Origin: Paramecium sonneborni
Lineage: Eukaryota > Ciliophora > Oligohymenophorea > Peniculida > Parameciidae
Reading direction: 5' to 3'
Assembly: GCA_905182985.1 (NCBI GenBank)
Contig: CAJJDN010000003.1
Coordinates: 72,472-136,471, forward strand
Length of the DNA: 64,000 bases
A model generated the notes under the pieces. That model worked only from the letters and a program-made list of their open reading frames with translations, did no database searches and was not told the DNA's origin. Both the position numbers and the translations under genes were made by a program. Below, one piece after another: positions 60,505 through 64,000 of the stretch. Positions within the stretch are counted from its first letter, which is position 1; every line of letters begins with the position of its first letter.

Positions 60505-61389
60505 GACCATTTGTTGTAGGGGTTAATTCAATTTATGGGTTGTTTTATTTCAAGAGAGTTATTTAAACATTTCTACATTATGATCCAATTTATTAGGTTC
60601 TAGCTTAAATTCCTGGAATTCTTTGAGTTAATATTTTTTATTTTGTTTTATTTGTATAAGAATTAGCTTTCAATACTAATACTTTTTCTAATTCTATATC
60701 AAAAGATTCAATATTCAAATTACAATTCTAATTATCAATTTCAATAGTCAATTATGCTTATTCTCCTGGTAGATAATGATTCTTATCACAAAAGCTTTTA
60801 ATTCTTGAACTCTTATATAAAATTAAAAAATACTCCTTTTTCAAAACAACAACAAACTTTAAGATTAGAAATTCTTTCCTATTATTAACTAATCACCATT
60901 TGCTTGATAGGTTCTCTAACGATGAATTCTTATTTATTTCTAATACTTGGTTTGTTTGGTTATGTTGTTGAAAATTTTGCTTTAACCTGATAACAAATAG
61001 AACCAAATTCATCGAAATTTTTAGAATAAAAAGAACCTGGAAGATGTAAAGGTAATTAAAATTGAAAAGGAAAAACATATTATCCTACTTATGCCACTTA
61101 ATTTTAGAATGTATAGATTGGAACTGTTTAAATATAAAATTTGTTTTTCCCTCTATAAGTTCTTGTATCTTCTCCACTTCTTTCATCCCATTCAACTTTT
61201 TCTTTTCCTTTTATGGTAAGTTGAACAATATTTCCTTAATAACCTGCTTTACATATGTTTAAAAAGATATTTCCTTAAATTTAGAATAATTTATTTACCT
61301 CTTACTAAATCACCTGCAAAGTAAAATGGTTTTTCTGTTCTTACTGCAATAGCTCCATATTCAGATATTTAATTATTAGAGTTACCCAT
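60219..61389 (-). CDS. Arrestin-family protein, 365 aa
   Basis: Introns of 25, 22 and 26 nt give an exact 366-codon frame. The arrestin N-domain shows GAIAVRTEKPFYFAGDLVRG, then GNIVQLTIKGKEKVEWDERS and YVFPFQFQLPLHLPGSF. The C-domain follows (KNHYLPGEQAQLTIEIDNQN, ARTQQIGSQCRNVQITLLK). An NPQIELTPTTNGHIVNQQYY segment matches the strand-rich end, and the tail is IPQPSNWNPQTFEP plus Gln-rich residues. Alpha-arrestin-like adaptors bind membrane cargo and recruit ubiquitin or endocytic machinery. It converges on the LMBRD2-like gene, about 0.9 kb away once the duplication is collapsed. Confidence 0.82.
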
Positions 61390-61994
61390 TAATTATATTA
61401 ATACTGTAAATTAATAATTATTATTTCAAAAATCTAAATATTATCTTAATATCAATTTAATACTATTCTTTAATATATTACAATTTTAATACTCTGAATA
61501 TCATTTAATATGAAAAAAATTTAATTTCACTAATATTTATTATATATTTATATCAAAGATGCTTCTTCTACATTAAAATCAAATGATAAATCAATTATAA
61601 ATATAAAAAAAAGGAAAAATTTGAAATACTTTGCTTAAAGTGAATTTTTAATAAACTTGCTTGTTGATTGAAATTATAAATAATATTATTTTTTATTTTA
61701 ATAATTCATTTCTTTTATTAAGCTTCATTTTATTTTCCATTTCTTACCTTTTTGAATTAATTTTACTAATATATTCAATATATCATGTCTATCAACAAAA
61801 ATTATAAGTTTTATTTTTTGAGTCTAATTTTTAAATTTATGAATTAAATTTGCATTTTTATTGAAATTAATTTTATAATTATAATCATAATAGTTCCTCT
61901 AATATAAACAAGAGTAGAGGACAAAGATGATTTCTTGTTTTTATAAACATTAAAAATTTTAATATGATAAAAAATAAAAACTTATATTATTTGA
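61390..61994. other. Gene-free AT-rich spacer
   Basis: About 600 bp with long A and T runs. No gene or RNA recognised. It contains the arrestin promoter side. Confidence 0.55.
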
Positions 61995-63872
61995 TCACAT
62001 TATTAAATTTTAAATTATGTTCATTGTCTTATCTTCAATTCGTAAAAATTTTTTTAAAGTTTAATAGTTTTTTTTAATGAATACCCTATCATAGGATTTA
62101 ATAAAACTATTTTAATTTTCAATTTCAGATCTTTGATATAGAATTTCAATTTCTTGAATATTTGAATTTAAACTTGAAAGTTCATTTTTTAATTAACTTT
62201 TTTATAATCTTTTCCCTAAGGTCAAGAAATTTAAAACAGAAATGCTATCCTCATTAAAAATTTCAGATGAAGACATCCTTCTGTCTGTTATAGTAATCTT
62301 TCACATTATAGACATTTTGAAGTATTTCAAGCAACCCAATATTTTTTTGACTATTAATACTCTAATAATTTTTTCATATATCATATAAAATTGAATAATG
62401 TTTTTCTTCTCTAGATTTAGAATAAAATTTTAGGCCAGAAAGAAATTTAATAGGATAAGAATAAGTCAAATATTTAAAAACATTCTCAAAATTTAACCCT
62501 TACATAATAATAATAAAACATATCTTAACATCATTTTGTTATTAAATCATCATGTAACATAAATCTCTTCATTAATATTTACTTGTAATTAGGATATTAT
62601 TCTAAATATGAATTTGATATTCTTTCAAAACATTCATCTTCCTAATGGTATTTAACTTCAAAATTAAATGTCTTTCTTTTGTTTCCAACAATTTTAATAT
62701 AATATATGAATATAATTTAAACTAATTCTTTAAGTTCCATTCTATTCACATATAGAACATATTATATTATTATGATATATCACTTTAGATTCATTAAAAA
62801 TTCCTTATTCTTAAACTTAAATCTTCATTTTATCAGACTCGTTATCTAAGAACAATTTTTAATAAATGATCTATTCTTCAAATTTAAAAAAGTTTAATAT
62901 CTAGATATCAATACTTAAATAAATTTAAAACTATTAAAGATATTTCTCCAATCTTATCTTTTATTTGATCTAAACCTGGATAAGATTTCTTTATAAAGTT
63001 CATTTTAACCTAATAATGTTTCATTTTTTTAGAAATCAATAGTTTATATTTCCTCTAATTCTGAATTATATTGCTAATCATAACAACAGTTTATTAGTAG
63101 CAATAAAATATTTATTTAAACTAATAATTATGCTTGTATAGGATATTGAAAAAATCAGTTATATGGTCTTATTTTTTAAATTCAAATTCGATTAATAATT
63201 TTAAAAGAGATGTGTGATAAATTGTTATTAAGAATACTATAATTTATATTTTATATTTTTTTGATTTTAAAATAATTGTAGTTTATCGAAAATTGAATCA
63301 GGAATATATTATTAATAAGAAAATCGCTTTATGAAATATCTAATACGATATAGAAACTTAATTCAATATCTTCTGCTTCCCAATGTTTTTATTAATTGTT
63401 AAATTTGAACTTATTAGGCGTTAAAATAAAAGTTATCTTTGTTTCTTGTAGTGTAATCATTTTAGGTTTTTATATAGTTTCTATTTGTAGGTTATTGAAT
63501 TAAATTTTCCAAAGAATCGTATCTTTTTATTGATTATAATTCATTTAATCTTAAATTAGTTGTCTCTCTTTTTTTTCTATTTTACATTTAACCTAAATAT
63601 GTTTGAGAAATTGGTAAATTAGAATGAATTTCTGCTAAAGATCCTCTTTTTGAATTTATTTATAGTTATTATTAAGTTTATGATAATGTAGATATAAATA
63701 AAGTAGGAGTTTTAGTATTTTTTTATCTCAGTTATTAAAGTTCTACATTTCTAAGTTTAAGATTATTTTAATATTCAACTTAATTTTCCTTAAAACTAAA
63801 ATCTTCAATAATAATGAGAGAATCTATTAAATCTGACTCTTAAGTTCTTTATCTTTTTGGTGTGTTGTTCAT
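61995..63872 (-). CDS. Hypothetical coiled-coil-containing protein, roughly 590 aa
   Basis: The N-terminus (MNNTPKRQRTQESDLIDSLI) is Gln/Asn-rich and disordered over about 180 residues, including NSKRGSLAEIHSNLPISQT. The middle is a folded-looking segment of mixed composition. The C-terminus contains MSSSEIFNEDSISVLNFLTL and a coiled coil (QLKNELSSLNSNIQEIEILY) and stops at 61995-61997. Both ends are in good coding frames, but introns between about 62250 and 63250 were not all placed, so it could be two genes. Family not recognised. Confidence 0.45.
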
Positions 63873-64000
63873 TAATAACATAAAGGAATAATATTTATTT
63901 GAAATTAAATATAACAATCCAAAAATTATCAAATAAATAAAAATCAACAAGAAAAGTAGTTAAAGTAATAATAATTAAATTATGCTACAATTTAAGTGAA
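63873..64000. other. Window edge
   Basis: A-rich, no gene seen. No telomeric C4A2/C3A3 repeats, so this is not a chromosome end. Confidence 0.5.

Noticed and set aside
1..64000. tRNA, rRNA, CRISPR, IS elements, telomeres
   Set aside because: I saw no tRNA T-loop (GTTCGA) in a cloverleaf context, no repeat array, no transposase and no C4A2/C3A3 telomere repeats.
1..64000. Bacterial-style operons or phage genes
   Set aside because: The genetic code, micro-introns and gene families are those of a ciliate nucleus; adjacent same-strand genes show no operon structure.

Overview
The window reads as a ciliate somatic (macronuclear) chromosome, most likely Paramecium (P. tetraurelia group). TAA and TAG occur throughout every recognisable gene where glutamine is expected, and TGA is the only stop. 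Genes are interrupted by very short GT...AG introns (20-31 nt, a few possibly longer), intergenic DNA is short and very AT-rich, and two trichocyst matrix protein genes are present. Standard-code ORFs are nearly all shadows, so all genes here were decoded by hand with TAA/TAG=Gln. I could not run searches; family names come from motifs I can see.

Layout. 0.2-6 kb: two small unknown genes, a Q-rich coiled-coil gene and a trichocyst matrix gene, all minus, broken by an exact 1,160-bp duplication flanking a single N (4131). 6-14.2 kb: unknowns, KEOPS Pcc1-like, an endonuclease/exonuclease/phosphatase protein, ribosomal protein eL20, two tiny uncertain genes, a ZZ zinc-finger protein and an AMPK-gamma-like CBS protein. 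14.2-25.6 kb: OSCA/TMEM63-type channel, importin alpha, a type I membrane protein, an LRR protein, an LSD1-type zinc finger and a cyclin. 26.3-36 kb: exportin-like protein, a second trichocyst matrix protein and several disordered unknowns. 36.4-48.6 kb: separase, a gene-poor stretch, a small secreted Cys-rich protein, a pseudokinase and a SEN1-type helicase. 48.9-55.1 kb: a PG-rich protein, a decayed CaMKK-like kinase, an unknown and a large coiled-coil gene. 55.4-64 kb: RNase P subunit RPP30, an LMBRD2-like membrane protein, a second exact duplication (1,178 bp around the N at 59326), an arrestin-like protein and a long unknown.

There is no operon logic: the genes are ordinary nuclear housekeeping, cell-cycle (cyclin, separase), transport (importin, exportin), RNA (RPP30, Pcc1, SEN1), signalling and secretory functions, packed tightly on both strands. 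The two duplications look like unmerged contig overlaps, not biology. The most interesting biological items are the multiply broken kinase at 49.8-50.8 kb, the predicted inactive kinase at 42.8-44.1 kb, and the 8-bp gap between the divergent RPP30 and LMBRD2 start codons. I found no convincing undescribed multi-gene system.
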